From positions 1 to 39,336 of the forward strand of contig CAKTHE010000022.1 of the NCBI GenBank assembly GCA_934563745.1: a DNA stretch of 39,336 bases, written 5' to 3'. This document shows positions 9,066 through 17,882 of this stretch, in pieces. The stretch comes from an uncultured Dysosmobacter sp. Its GTDB lineage: Bacteria > Bacillota > Clostridia > Oscillospirales > Oscillospiraceae. A program made the translations under genes and the position numbers. Below the pieces are notes generated by a model. It was not told the DNA's origin, searched no databases, and saw nothing but the letters and a program-made list of their open reading frames with translations. How positions within the stretch are numbered: the stretch's first letter is position 1; the number at the start of each line of letters is the position of its first letter.

Positions 9066-9127
9066 GCGGCGGCTGCTTCCGCAGGCGGAGCGGCGCACAG
9101 ACCTGCGGCCGGAAAGGAGACAAGAGC

Positions 9128-10999
9128 GTGCAAAAAGGAAAATGGTCCAATCTGAGCTTTGTATTGCTGCTGCTGGTGATCGCGGTGGGGGCATCCTACC
9201 TGTGGCGCAGCGGCGGCACGCAGGAAAAACTGGAGTATTCCCAGGTGCGCCAGCTCTTTGAGCAGGAGCAGGTGGAAAGCTTTCAGATTTCGGAGAACAG
9301 TCTGCTGACCCTGCATCTGCGCAAGGCCTACAAGGGCAGCGATACGGTCACATACCGGCTGTATGACTTTACGCTGTTTTACGACGATCTCAATGACCTG
9401 GTGCAGAGCCAGTATGCCAAGGGGATTCTGACGGGTTACGACTACCCGCCGGCCTCCACCTCCGGCTGGGTGCAGTCTCTGGTGCCTTATCTGCTGGGGA
9501 CGCTGGCCTTAGGCGCGCTGATGTATTTTCTGATGCTGCGCGCCGGCGCCGGTGCGGCGGGAAACGGCGGGGACCGAATGGCCAAATTCGGAAACGCCCG
9601 GTTCCGCACCCTCAATGAGGAGGACCGGAGGATCCGGTTTCAGGACGTGGCCGGCGCTGATGAGGAGAAGGAAGAGCTTCGGGAGCTGGTGGACTTTCTG
9701 CAGCGTCCCCAGCGCTATCTGGACCTGGGGGCACGCATTCCCAAGGGCGTGCTGCTGGTGGGCCCGCCGGGCACCGGCAAGACGCTGCTGGCAAAGGCTG
9801 TGGCCGGCGAGGCCGGCGTCAGCTTTTTGTCCATCTCCGGGTCGGATTTTGTGGAGCTGTACGTGGGCATCGGCGCATCCCGGGTCCGGGACCTTTTTGA
9901 ACAGGCCAAAAAGCAGGCGCCGGCCATCGTGTTCATTGACGAGATCGACGCGGTGGGCCGTCAGCGCGGAACGGGCCTGGGCGGCGGGCACGACGAACGG
10001 GAGCAGACCCTGAACCAGCTGCTGGTGGAGATGGATGGCTTTACCACCAACCAGGGCGTGATCGTGCTGGCAGCCACCAACCGGGCCGATGTGCTGGACC
10101 CGGCGCTGCTGCGTCCCGGCCGGTTTGACCGGCAGGTCTATGTGGGGCTTCCGGATATCCGCGGGCGGGAAGAGATCCTGAAGGTGCACACCCAGGATAA
10201 ACCGCTTTCCCAGGATGTGGATCTCAAGGAGATCGCCCGGGGCACGCCGGGCTTCACCGGCGCGGACCTGGAGAACCTTGTAAACGAGGCGGCGCTGCTG
10301 GCGGCCCGGAAGGGCGCCGGTATGCTCAGTGCCCGGGATCTGAAGGAGGCGGAGCTGAAGGTCATTGCCGGACCGGAAAAGCGGAGCCGGGTGATTCCCC
10401 GGCACGAACAGGAGCTGACCGCTTACCACGAGGCCGGGCATGCCGTGGTGATGCACGCGCTGCCGGAGCATGATCCTGTGACGCAGATCACCATTGTGCC
10501 CCGGGGGCAGGCCGGCGGCATGACCATCTCCATGCCGGAGGAGGACCGCTCTTACCTCTCCAAGCGCTACATGGAGGATCAGATCACAGCTCTGCTGGGC
10601 GGCCGCGTGGCGGAAAAGCTGATGTTGGGCGACGTTTCCACCGGCGCATCCAACGATATTCAGCGGGCCAGCCAGATCGCGCATAAAATGGTGGCGGTTT
10701 ACGGCATGAGCGAAAAGCTGGGGACGGTGTCCTTTGAAAGCGGACGGGACGAGGTGTTTATCGGACGCACCATGAGCCAGGGCCGCAGCTATTCCGAAGC
10801 GGTGGCTGCGGAGATCGACGAGGAGGTCAAGGCCCTGATGGGCCGGGCCTACGCCCGCTGCGAGGCGATCCTGAAGGAATACCGGGCGGAGCTGGAGACG
10901 GTGGCGCAGTACCTGCTGGAGCATGAGACGATGGACGCCCAGGCCTTTGCCCAGGTCTTTGAGCGGAAGACGGGTCCGGAGCCTTCCGCGGAGGCATGA
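9128..10999 (+). CDS. ftsH: ATP-dependent zinc metalloprotease FtsH
   Basis: A 623-residue membrane-anchored AAA+ protease that degrades misfolded membrane proteins and short-lived regulators. It starts at GTG 9128 with AAAGGAG 8-9 bases upstream. Membrane segments lie at about residues 8-25 and 117-138, with the small extracytoplasmic domain between them. Walker A GPPGTGKT is at 212-219, the pore motif reads FVELYVG (241-247; FVEMFVG in many homologues), Walker B VFIDEID is at 268-274, the SRH region ends [11 protein letters not shown], and the zinc motif HEAGH is at 434-438. The third zinc ligand region GASNDIQRA is present. It is the last gene of the dnaB-tilS-hpt-ftsH run. A 375-base gap and a terminator follow. 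Confidence 0.97.
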   Translation: MQKGKWSNLSFVLLLLVIAVGASYLWRSGGTQEKLEYSQVRQLFEQEQVESFQISENSLLTLHLRKAYKGSDTVTYRLYDFTLFYDDLNDLVQSQYAKGILTGYDYPPASTSGWVQSLVPYLLGTLALGALMYFLMLRAGAGAAGNGGDRMAKFGNARFRTLNEEDRRIRFQDVAGADEEKEELRELVDFLQRPQRYLDLGARIPKGVLLVGPPGTGKTLLAKAVAGEAGVSFLSISGSDFVELYVGIGASRVRDLFEQAKKQAPAIVFIDEIDAVGRQRGTGLGGGHDEREQTLNQLLVEMDGFTTNQGVIVLAATNRADVLDPALLRPGRFDRQVYVGLPDIRGREEILKVHTQDKPLSQDVDLKEIARGTPGFTGADLENLVNEAALLAARKGAGMLSARDLKEAELKVIAGPEKRSRVIPRHEQELTAYHEAGHAVVMHALPEHDPVTQITIVPRGQAGGMTISMPEEDRSYLSKRYMEDQITALLGGRVAEKLMLGDVSTGASNDIQRASQIAHKMVAVYGMSEKLGTVSFESGRDEVFIGRTMSQGRSYSEAVAAEIDEEVKALMGRAYARCEAILKEYRAELETVAQYLLEHETMDAQAFAQVFERKTGPEPSAEA

Positions 11000-11223
11000 G
11001 TCCCACCGGAATACAGGCACTTTGGGCGGAATTCCGGAAGATCCGGATGGAAAACGGACCGTACAAACAGGAAAACCACCGAAAAGTTTAAAGAAATTTA
11101 AAATTCTTTCAGCAAAATAACTAAAACAAATGTCCGCGCAGAAAAGACAATTGAAACGTTTTATTTTGAAACGAACCGGGGAATGTCCCTGGATCGCGGA
11201 CGATTGAACGGTATACGCAGAAA
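11000..11223 (+). other. AT-rich gap between ftsH and the livJ terminator
   Basis: No coding region is supported here. The sequence is noticeably more AT-rich than its surroundings (11080-11180). A 7-bp inverted repeat, GTCCGCG (11132-11138) and CGCGGAC (11195-11201), encloses two GAAACG copies and an inner GGG-gaatgt-CCC hairpin, ending 22 bases before an intrinsic terminator. It may be the structured 3' UTR of ftsH or a small RNA. I cannot name a family. Confidence 0.35.
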
Positions 11224-11260
11224 GAAGCCCCGGCTTTGGGAAAAGCCGGCGGCTTCTTTT
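11224..11260 (+). terminator. Terminator closing the ftsH transcript
   Basis: A 14-bp stem with one bulged C (GAAGCC/GGCTTC plus CCGGCTTT/AAAGCCGG), a GGGA loop and four T. It separates the housekeeping run from the livJ promoter 17 bases further on. Confidence 0.88.
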
Positions 11261-11276
11261 CTGTATAGAATTCACC

Positions 11277-11305
11277 TTGCAAACGGCCGAGCGTCCTCGT
11301 AAAAT
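11277..11305 (+). promoter_or_regulatory. livJ promoter
   Basis: TTGCAA, a 17-base spacer and TAAAAT, 70 bases before the livJ start. No known riboswitch or clear operator was recognised in the leader. Confidence 0.78.
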
Positions 11306-11374
11306 ACTACTAATCTCGATAGTACGGAATCGAAGACCTGACATGCAGGTTGATCCTAACAAGGAGGAAGAAAG

Positions 11375-12574
11375 ATGAAAAAGTTTTTGGCATTGGCAAT
11401 GGCGGCTGTGATGGCCTGCGGTCTGCTCAGCGGCTGCGGCGACAGCGGCAATGGCGGCAACGCCGGCGCAGGCAGCGCGCAGAGCGGCGACAAGGTCGTG
11501 AAGATCGGCGTGTTTGAGCCGCAGTCCGGCGACAACGGTGCCGGCGGAAAGCAGGAGATCCTGGGCATGCAGTACGCCAACCAGGAGACGCCCACCGTGG
11601 AGATCGGCGGCGAGACCTATCAGGTGGAACTGGTCTATGCAGACAACCAGTCCTCCAACGATAAGGCGCCCTCCGCGGCACAGCAGTTGGTTTCTGCAGG
11701 TGTTTCCATCGTGCTGGGCTCCTACGGCTCCGGTGTTTCCATCGCCGCATCCGATACCTTCGGCGACGCCGGCGTGCCCGCGCTGGGCGTGACGTGCACC
11801 AACCCCAACGTCACCGCCGGCAACGACCACTATTTCCGCATTTGCTTCCTGGATCCCTTCCAGGGTACGGTCCTGGCCAACTATGCCAAAGACGCCCTCT
11901 CCGCCACCAAGGCGTATTGCCTGGCCAAGCAGGGCGATGACTATTCTGTGGGCCTGTGCAACTTCTTCATGAAGGCTTTCGGAGAAGAGAACTGCGTGTA
12001 CGAGACCTTCCCGGAGGGCACTTCGGACTTCAGCTCTTACGTGACCAGCGCCAAGAGCCAGGGCTGCAACGTGTTCTATGCGCCGGTTTCCCTTGAAGCG
12101 GCCGCGCTGATCATCGACCAGGCGGCCACCCAGGATCTGGGCATGCCCATGCTGGCCAGCGACACCTGGGATTCCAACGTGGTTACGGCTGCCGCCAAGG
12201 GCAAGAATCTGGACATCAGCGTGACCACCTTCTATCAGGAGGGCGGCAACCCTGAATTCGACGAGGGCTTCAAGGCCTGGCTGAATTCCGACTCCACCGC
12301 CTTGGCCAACAACAACGGCAACGATATGATCGCCGCCGTGTCCGCCATGGGCTATGACGCCTATTATGTGGCTCTGGAAGCGGTGAAGGCCGCCGGGTCC
12401 ACGGATCCCGCCGCCGTTCTGGCTGCACTGCCCACTGTGAAGTACACCGGCGTGACCGGCACCATCGAGTTTGACGAGATCGGCGACGCCAAGCGCGACA
12501 CTGCCTTCGTCAAGCACTGCAACACGGAGACCGGTGACTGGGAGTTTGTGGCTGAGCAGGGCGTCAGCGACTAA
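11375..12574 (+). CDS. livJ: ABC importer substrate-binding lipoprotein, branched-chain amino acid type
   Basis: A 399-residue type I periplasmic-binding-fold lipoprotein. The signal peptide ends in lipobox LLSGC with Cys21 as the anchor, followed by a Gly/Ser/Asn linker. The mature protein begins KIGVFEPQSGDNGAGGKQEI, typical of the LivJ/Leu-Ile-Val family, and contains PSAAQQLVSAGVSIVLGSYGS and a conserved hinge region (TCTNPNVTAGNDHYFRICF). It should capture an amino acid outside the membrane for the LivHMGF channel encoded next. Substrate cannot be fixed from sequence; relatives also take short amides or other amino acids. The start has AAGGAGG 8-10 bases upstream. The gene has its own promoter and is separated from livH by 201 bases with a stem-loop, consistent with higher expression of the binding protein. 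Confidence 0.92.
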   Translation: MKKFLALAMAAVMACGLLSGCGDSGNGGNAGAGSAQSGDKVVKIGVFEPQSGDNGAGGKQEILGMQYANQETPTVEIGGETYQVELVYADNQSSNDKAPSAAQQLVSAGVSIVLGSYGSGVSIAASDTFGDAGVPALGVTCTNPNVTAGNDHYFRICFLDPFQGTVLANYAKDALSATKAYCLAKQGDDYSVGLCNFFMKAFGEENCVYETFPEGTSDFSSYVTSAKSQGCNVFYAPVSLEAAALIIDQAATQDLGMPMLASDTWDSNVVTAAAKGKNLDISVTTFYQEGGNPEFDEGFKAWLNSDSTALANNNGNDMIAAVSAMGYDAYYVALEAVKAAGSTDPAAVLAALPTVKYTGVTGTIEFDEIGDAKRDTAFVKHCNTETGDWEFVAEQGVSD

Positions 12575-12611
12575 ACGATCCAAACAGGGAAAACCTGTAC
12601 ATATGCGGGCC

Positions 12612-12636
12612 GCTGGCGGGGGAATCTCCCGCCAGC
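12612..12636 (+). other. Intercistronic stem-loop between livJ and livH
   Basis: A 9-bp perfect stem (GCTGGCGGG with CCCGCCAGC, plus one possible wobble pair) with a 5-7-base loop, 38 bases after livJ. No T-run follows. Such hairpins commonly protect the binding-protein mRNA while permitting read-through to the permease genes; that role is inferred. Confidence 0.5.
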
Positions 12637-12775
12637 AGCCTTGTCATCTGTGCGGATAGGAGCCTGCGGGCCGCCCCGAAAGGAAAGCTGTACCGTCTGA
12701 GCGCAGCTTGCTTTCGGGACTGCCCGAACAGCCGGCCCCCTGCCGCGTCCATTATAAAAAAAGGGAGGAGCCCCG

Positions 12776-13702
12776 ATGGGTGTTATGAATACGGTCCTGC
12801 CATACCTGCTCTCCGGAATTTCGGTGGGGGGTCAGTATGCGCTGATCGCCATCGGCTATACCATGGTGTATGGCATTTTGCGCCTGATCAACTTTGCGCA
12901 CGGCGACGTCTTTATGGTCGCCGGACTGATGATGGTGTATCTGTCCGCGTCTATGCCGCTGTATGCGGCCATTCCGCTGATGGTGGTGCTGACGGTGCTG
13001 CTGGGTTTTGTAATTGAGCGGGTGGCCTATAAGCCGCTGCGCACGGCGCCGCGTATGTCTGTTATGATCTCCGCCATCGGCATGAGTTATTTGCTGCAGA
13101 ACCTAGCGCTGTACATTACCGGCGGCCTGAACAAGAATTATCCGACGCTGCCCTGGATCTCGGATCAGATCACGGTGCTGGGAGCGACCACCAAGCGCGT
13201 GACGGTGATCACGCCGTTTTTGACGCTGGTGCTGGTGATCCTGCTGGTGTGGCTGATCAACCATACCAAGATCGGTATGGCCATGCGGGCGGTGTCCCGG
13301 GACTTTGAGACGGCCCAGCTGATGGGCATTCGCATCAACAGCGTGATCTCCGTCACGTTTGTGATCGGCTCTTTTTTAGCGGCGATCGGCTCGATGCTGT
13401 ACTTTTCCAATTACCCGGGCGTGGTGCCCACGTCCGGCGCCATGCCCGGCCTGAAGGCGTTTGTGGCGGCGGTCTTCGGCGGCATCGGCTCTGTGCCGGG
13501 CGCCGTGGTGGGTGCGTTTATCATCGGTATTTGCGAGTCCGTGATCAAGGGCCTGGATACGATTCTGAAGGCGGCCGGGCTGATCAGCGCTCCGCTGGAG
13601 CTTTCCACCTTCTCCGACGCGTTTACCTTTGTACTGCTGATCGTGATTCTGGTCTTCAAGCCCACGGGCCTGTTTGGCGAGAAGACCACGGATAAGGTGT
13701 AA
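12776..13702 (+). CDS. livH: Branched-chain amino acid ABC transporter permease LivH
   Basis: A 308-residue inner-membrane permease with about eight hydrophobic segments. The N-terminal block LSGISVGGQYALIAIGYTMVYGILRLINFAHG is characteristic of LivH; only its family pattern is used here. The C-terminal coupling region includes GAMPGLKAFVAAVFGGIG followed by PGAVVGAFIIGICES. It pairs with LivM to form the transmembrane channel. ATG 12776 has GGGAGGAG 8-9 bases upstream. livM follows after 18 bases, so livH-M-G-F is one translationally linked block. Confidence 0.95.
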   Translation: MGVMNTVLPYLLSGISVGGQYALIAIGYTMVYGILRLINFAHGDVFMVAGLMMVYLSASMPLYAAIPLMVVLTVLLGFVIERVAYKPLRTAPRMSVMISAIGMSYLLQNLALYITGGLNKNYPTLPWISDQITVLGATTKRVTVITPFLTLVLVILLVWLINHTKIGMAMRAVSRDFETAQLMGIRINSVISVTFVIGSFLAAIGSMLYFSNYPGVVPTSGAMPGLKAFVAAVFGGIGSVPGAVVGAFIIGICESVIKGLDTILKAAGLISAPLELSTFSDAFTFVLLIVILVFKPTGLFGEKTTDKV

Positions 13703-13720
13703 GGGAGGAGGAAGCGAGCT

Positions 13721-14884
13721 ATGATTGAAAAACGCAGTCAGAAAACGGGAGTGAAGTCCCTGGCGGCTGTGGTGGTGATGCTGGCGGTGGTTCTGGTTCT
13801 GGACCAGGTCATCAAGCCGACGGACAACCTCTCCATGCTGCTGAAGGTGCTGCAAAAAGGCGCGGTCTATACGCTGGCCGCCGTTTCCATGAACCTGCTC
13901 AACGGCTTTACGGGCCTGTTCTCCCTGGGGCATGCGGGCTTCATGCTGATCGGCGCCTATACCTATGCGATTCTGACCCTGCCCTCCTCGGTGCGGGATA
14001 CTATTTATCAGTATTATGACGCGGCCATCCGCTTCTCCTTTCCGGAGGCGCTGAGCAATGCCATCGGCCCGGTGGGCACGGTGCTGGGCGTGATCATTGC
14101 GGTGGTGCTGGCGGGCCTGCTGGCAGCCGGCGTTGCCTTTTTGATTGGCCTTCCGGTCCTGCGGCTGAAGTCGGATTATCTGGCCATTGCCACGCTGGGC
14201 TTTGCCGAGGTGATCCGCGCCGTCTTCCAGTGGGGAAAGCTGGGCCCGGTGACGAACGGCTCCAACCCCATCAAAAGCTTTGTCCGCATCAATGCGTTTA
14301 AAATCAATGTGGGCGGCACGACGCTGTCACTGTCCACATTTGTGCCGGTCCTGATTTCCGTGATCTGCATCGCGGCCATCGTGCTGCTGGTAAATTCCTC
14401 TTACGGCCGCGCTTTCAAGGCGATCCGGGACGATGAGGTGGCGGCAGAGGCCATGGGCATCAACCTGGCCCGGCACAAGCGGATGTCGTTTTGCGTCAGC
14501 TCGTTTTTTGCCGGCGTCTCCGGCGCAAGCCTTGCCATGGTGCTGGGCATTGCGCAGGCCAGCAACTTCAAGTCGGCCATGACGTACGAGATCCTTCTGA
14601 TGGTGGTGCTGGGCGGCATCGGCTCCATCTCCGGCAGCTGCATCGGCGCGATGCTGTTCATCGCGGCGTCCGAGTGGTGGCTGCGCGGGCTGGACTCCGG
14701 CAAGTTCCTGGGTATCTCCGCGCCCGGCATTTTCCGAAACGGCTTCCGTCTGGTGGTGTTTTCCATCATCATCATGGTGGTGGTTCTGTTCTTCCGCAAG
14801 GGCATTATGGGCGACCGGGAATTGACGGACCTCTTTAAAAAGCGGTCGAAGAAACAGCCGGCCGGGAAGGAGGCTGCGCAATGA
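13721..14884 (+). CDS. livM: Branched-chain amino acid ABC transporter permease LivM
   Basis: A 387-residue permease with about nine to ten membrane segments. Family hallmarks are SMNLLNGFTGLFSLGHAGFM near residue 55, LRLKSDYLAIATLGFAEVIR (about 147-166), SSYGRAFKAIRDDEVAAEAMGIN and the C-terminal EILLMVVLGGIGSISG coupling segment. It heterodimerises with LivH. ATG 13721 is preceded by GGGAGGAGG. The stop codon overlaps the livG start as ATGA (14881-14884), indicating coupled translation. A Lys/Arg-rich cytoplasmic tail ends the protein. Confidence 0.95.
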   Translation: MIEKRSQKTGVKSLAAVVVMLAVVLVLDQVIKPTDNLSMLLKVLQKGAVYTLAAVSMNLLNGFTGLFSLGHAGFMLIGAYTYAILTLPSSVRDTIYQYYDAAIRFSFPEALSNAIGPVGTVLGVIIAVVLAGLLAAGVAFLIGLPVLRLKSDYLAIATLGFAEVIRAVFQWGKLGPVTNGSNPIKSFVRINAFKINVGGTTLSLSTFVPVLISVICIAAIVLLVNSSYGRAFKAIRDDEVAAEAMGINLARHKRMSFCVSSFFAGVSGASLAMVLGIAQASNFKSAMTYEILLMVVLGGIGSISGSCIGAMLFIAASEWWLRGLDSGKFLGISAPGIFRNGFRLVVFSIIIMVVVLFFRKGIMGDRELTDLFKKRSKKQPAGKEAAQ

Positions 14885-15723
14885 GCGAGAATGTGCTTCA
14901 CCTTGAAAACGTGACGATGCAGTTCGGCGGCGTGGTGGCCGTGAACGATTTGTCCCTGGATGTCAACAAAGGGGAGATCGTGGCCCTGATCGGGCCCAAC
15001 GGTGCCGGAAAGACCACGGCTTTTAACTGCATCACCGGCGTGTATGAGCCTACAAACGGAAAAATCGACTTTATGGGCAAGCCCATGGTGGAAAACCATC
15101 CCCAGGGGAAGATGCGCAAGCTGTACGCCGGGGAACATGCCGGGCTTTATACCCAGACCCTCAGCCCCACGCCGGATAAGATCACCCAGATGGGGATTGC
15201 CCGCACGTTTCAGAATATCCGCCTTTGGAAAACGCAGACGGTATTTGATAATATCCTGATCGCGACCCACTGCCGGATCCACAGCAATATGTTTTCCGCC
15301 GCGCTGCGGATGAACCGCAGGGAGGAGGCTGCCAACCGGGAAGAGGTAGCGCAGCTGCTGGAGATCGTGGGCCTGCAGGACGAGGCGGGGGAGCTGGCAA
15401 CGTCCCTGCCCTATGGCAAGCAGCGCCGGCTGGAAATTGCCCGGGCCCTGGCCACCAAGCCCCAGCTGCTGCTGCTGGATGAGCCGGCGGCCGGCATGAA
15501 CCCGCAGGAGACGGACGAGCTGACGGCCTTCATCGGGGAGATCCGCAGCAAATTCCAGCTGTCGATCCTGCTGATTGAGCACCATATGAACCTGGTCATG
15601 GGGATCTCGGAGCGGATCTATGTGCTGGACTTCGGCAAGCTGATCGCCCAGGGCAGCCCGCAGGAGATTCAGAATAATCCGCGCGTGATCGACGCATATC
15701 TGGGGGTGGCGGAAGATGCTTAA
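14881..15723 (+). CDS. livG: Branched-chain amino acid ABC transporter ATPase LivG
   Basis: A 280-residue ABC ATPase that powers the LivHM channel from the cytoplasmic side. Walker A GPNGAGKTT is at about residues 38-46, the LivG-type insertion precedes GIARTFQNIRLW, the signature region reads LPYGKQRRLEIARAL, and Walker B LLLLDEPAAGMNP is followed by the switch IEHHMNLVM. As in other LivG proteins the signature is LPYG rather than LSGG. It is slightly longer than E. coli LivG (255), mostly in the loop around residues 65-95. It overlaps livM by 4 bases and livF by 8. Confidence 0.95.
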   Translation: MSENVLHLENVTMQFGGVVAVNDLSLDVNKGEIVALIGPNGAGKTTAFNCITGVYEPTNGKIDFMGKPMVENHPQGKMRKLYAGEHAGLYTQTLSPTPDKITQMGIARTFQNIRLWKTQTVFDNILIATHCRIHSNMFSAALRMNRREEAANREEVAQLLEIVGLQDEAGELATSLPYGKQRRLEIARALATKPQLLLLDEPAAGMNPQETDELTAFIGEIRSKFQLSILLIEHHMNLVMGISERIYVLDFGKLIAQGSPQEIQNNPRVIDAYLGVAEDA

Positions 15724-16429
15724 AATTGAAGATCTGCATGTAAGCTACGGCGGAATCCGCGCCTTGCGGGGGATCTCGCTGGAAGTCCCGGATGGGAAGA
15801 TCGTGACGCTGATCGGCGCCAACGGCGCCGGCAAATCCACCACGCTGCGGACCATTACGGGCCTGGTCAAGGCGGAGCGCGGCTCGATCAAATGGAATGA
15901 CAAGGAGCTGCTGGGCCTGCCCATCGACCAGATCGTCAGCGCGGGGATCGCCATGTCGCCGGAGGGGCGACGGGTATTCGCGGACCTGACGGTTGTGGAG
16001 AATTTGAAAATCGGCGCCTATCTGCGAAAGGACAAGGCGGGGATCGAACAGGACCTCAAGTGGGTGTATGAGCTGTTTCCCCGGCTGGAAGAGCGCAGCT
16101 GGCAGGCTGCCGGGACCCTGTCCGGCGGCGAGCAGCAGATGCTGGCCGTGGGCCGGGCGCTGATGTCCCGCCCGAAGCTGTTGCTGCTGGACGAGCCCTC
16201 TCTGGGTCTGGCGCCCCTGGTGGTACAGGATATTTTCTCCATCATCCGGGAGATCAACCGCCAGGGCGTGACCGTGCTGCTGATCGAGCAGAACGCAAAC
16301 ATGGCGCTGAAGATCGCGGACCTTGCCTATGTGCTGGAGACCGGCAACATCACCATGTCCGGAACCGGAGCGGAGCTTTTGGTCAACGAGAAGGTCCGGG
16401 AGGCCTATCTGGGAAAACAGAAGGACTGA
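15716..16429 (+). CDS. livF: Branched-chain amino acid ABC transporter ATPase LivF
   Basis: A 237-residue ABC ATPase, the second nucleotide-binding subunit of the Liv importer. Walker A GANGAGKST lies at about residues 36-44, the Q-loop region is present, the signature is LSGGEQQMLAVGRALM, and Walker B LLLLDEPSLGLAP is followed by LIEQNANMAL. Size matches LivF (about 235). The start lies inside livG (8-base overlap), so translation is probably coupled. It is the last gene of the importer operon; a strong terminator begins about 30 bases after the stop. Confidence 0.96.
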   Translation: MLKIEDLHVSYGGIRALRGISLEVPDGKIVTLIGANGAGKSTTLRTITGLVKAERGSIKWNDKELLGLPIDQIVSAGIAMSPEGRRVFADLTVVENLKIGAYLRKDKAGIEQDLKWVYELFPRLEERSWQAAGTLSGGEQQMLAVGRALMSRPKLLLLDEPSLGLAPLVVQDIFSIIREINRQGVTVLLIEQNANMALKIADLAYVLETGNITMSGTGAELLVNEKVREAYLGKQKD

Positions 16430-16460
16430 CCGGCACCTGGTCACAGATGCATACGCTGGA

Positions 16461-16495
16461 AAAATCCCGTGAAGAATTTTCTTCACGGGATTTTT
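16461..16495 (+). terminator. Terminator of the liv operon
   Basis: A 10-bp stem (TCCCGTGAAG with CTTCACGGGA), extendable by four A-T pairs, a 6-base loop AATTTT and five T. Confidence 0.93.
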
Positions 16496-16565
16496 GCATT
16501 TTGCGTCCGGAACGCGCATAGCCCGGGGACTCCAGGCAAATCCTAGCGCTATGACCCGACAACAT

Positions 16566-16581
16566 GGGCGCCTGTGCGCCC
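16566..16581 (+). promoter_or_regulatory. GC hairpin directly upstream of the arcA ribosome binding site
   Basis: GGGCGC, loop CTGT, GCGCCC, ending 6 bases before AAAGGAG (16588-16594) of arcA. It could influence translation initiation at the TTG start. I found no convincing promoter hexamer pair in 16496-16565. Confidence 0.35.
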
Positions 16582-16604
16582 GGGGAGAAAGGAGTTGATC
16601 CCAT

Positions 16605-17825
16605 TTGGAAACCGGGATCCATAATACCTCAGAGATCGGCCGTCTGCGGAAGGTGCTGCTTCACCGCCCGGGCCGGGAGCTGGAAAATCTGATGCCGGAG
16701 TATCTGGAGCGCCTGCTCTTTGACGACATTCCCTTTCTGGAGGAGGCGCAGCGGGAGCACGACGCATTTGCCGAATGCCTGCGCAAGGCCGGCGTGGAGG
16801 TGGTTTATCTTGCGGATCTGACCGCGGAGAGCCTGGTCACGCCGGAGGTGCGGCAGGCCCTGATCGACACGTTTTTGGACGAGGCGGATCTGCCGGACCG
16901 GCGGACCCGGGAGGCGTTGGAGCGCTGCTTTGAGGACCTGGATAATCACAGCCTGGTGGAGACGATGATGGCCGGCGTCCGAAAAAGTGAGCTGCAGCAC
17001 GGCGCCCGGCTGGGCGATTTTGTTTCGGCCGCAGGGGAGGGATACCCCTTTGCGGCGGATCCCATGCCCAACCTGTATTTCACCCGGGACCCCTTCGCCA
17101 CCATCGGCACCGGCGTGTCGCTGCACCGGATGCATACGGCGACCCGCAACCGGGAGACGCTGTTCGGAAAATTCATTTTCCAGTATCATCCCCTCTATAA
17201 AAATGCGCCCCGCTGGTACGACCGGGGGCAGACCTCCTCTCTGGAGGGCGGCGACATTCTTGTGCTTTCGCCCCAGGTGCTGGCGGTTGGGATTTCGGAG
17301 CGCACCCGGGAGGATTCCATTGACCAGCTGGCCCAGGCGGTGCTCAGCCAAAGCAAAACCTTCCGGAAGGTGCTGGCGTTCAACATTCCCAAAAGCCGCT
17401 CGTTCATGCATCTGGACACCGTGTTCACCATGGTGGACCGGGACAAATTCACCGTGCATCCCAACATCCTGCAGCAGCTGACCGTATTTGTCATGGAGCT
17501 GGGGGAGGACGGTGCCATGCGGATCCGGCAGGAGGACGGCCGGCTGGAGGATATCCTCAAAGAGCATCTGGGCCTTGCGCAGGTGACGCTTATCCCCTGC
17601 GGCCAGGGCAGCGAGATCGACGCCGCCCGGGAGCAGTGGAGCGACGGCAGCAATACCCTGGCCATTGCGCCTGGAGAAGTGGTGGTCTATTCCCGGAACT
17701 ACGTGACCAACCGCTCTTTGGAGGAGGCGGGGATCCGCCTGCATGTGATCCCCAGCGCAGAGCTGTCCCGGGGACGGGGCGGCCCGCGCTGCATGTCCAT
17801 GCCGCTGATCCGCGACGATCCCTGA
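16605..17825 (+). CDS. arcA: Arginine deiminase
   Basis: A 406-residue cytoplasmic enzyme that converts arginine to citrulline and ammonia, the first step of the ADI pathway. It opens with the family motif [17 protein letters not shown]. It continues with [19 protein letters not shown] and the catalytic-His region HLDTVFTM, and ends with [12 protein letters not shown] carrying the nucleophile Cys396. Length is normal (400-420). The start codon is TTG at 16605, 10 bases after AAAGGAG; no ATG or GTG in frame is better placed. arcB follows after 57 bases and a YfcC-like permease after that, so the context supports fermentative arginine use. Confidence 0.96.
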   Translation: METGIHNTSEIGRLRKVLLHRPGRELENLMPEYLERLLFDDIPFLEEAQREHDAFAECLRKAGVEVVYLADLTAESLVTPEVRQALIDTFLDEADLPDRRTREALERCFEDLDNHSLVETMMAGVRKSELQHGARLGDFVSAAGEGYPFAADPMPNLYFTRDPFATIGTGVSLHRMHTATRNRETLFGKFIFQYHPLYKNAPRWYDRGQTSSLEGGDILVLSPQVLAVGISERTREDSIDQLAQAVLSQSKTFRKVLAFNIPKSRSFMHLDTVFTMVDRDKFTVHPNILQQLTVFVMELGEDGAMRIRQEDGRLEDILKEHLGLAQVTLIPCGQGSEIDAAREQWSDGSNTLAIAPGEVVVYSRNYVTNRSLEEAGIRLHVIPSAELSRGRGGPRCMSMPLIRDDP

Positions 17826-17882
17826 GATACCCGGCGGGCGGCTTTTGCTGTTCCGCAAACCCAACAAAAAAGGAGAATGACC

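Noticed and set aside
9509..12583. Open frame of about 1000 codons antisense to ftsH and livJ
   Set aside because: It mirrors codon-position bias of two well-supported genes, spans their intergenic terminator and promoter, and its translation has no recognisable family pattern.
12612..12636. Reading the livJ-livH stem-loop as an intrinsic terminator
   Set aside because: No T-run follows, and livHMGF has no other clear promoter.
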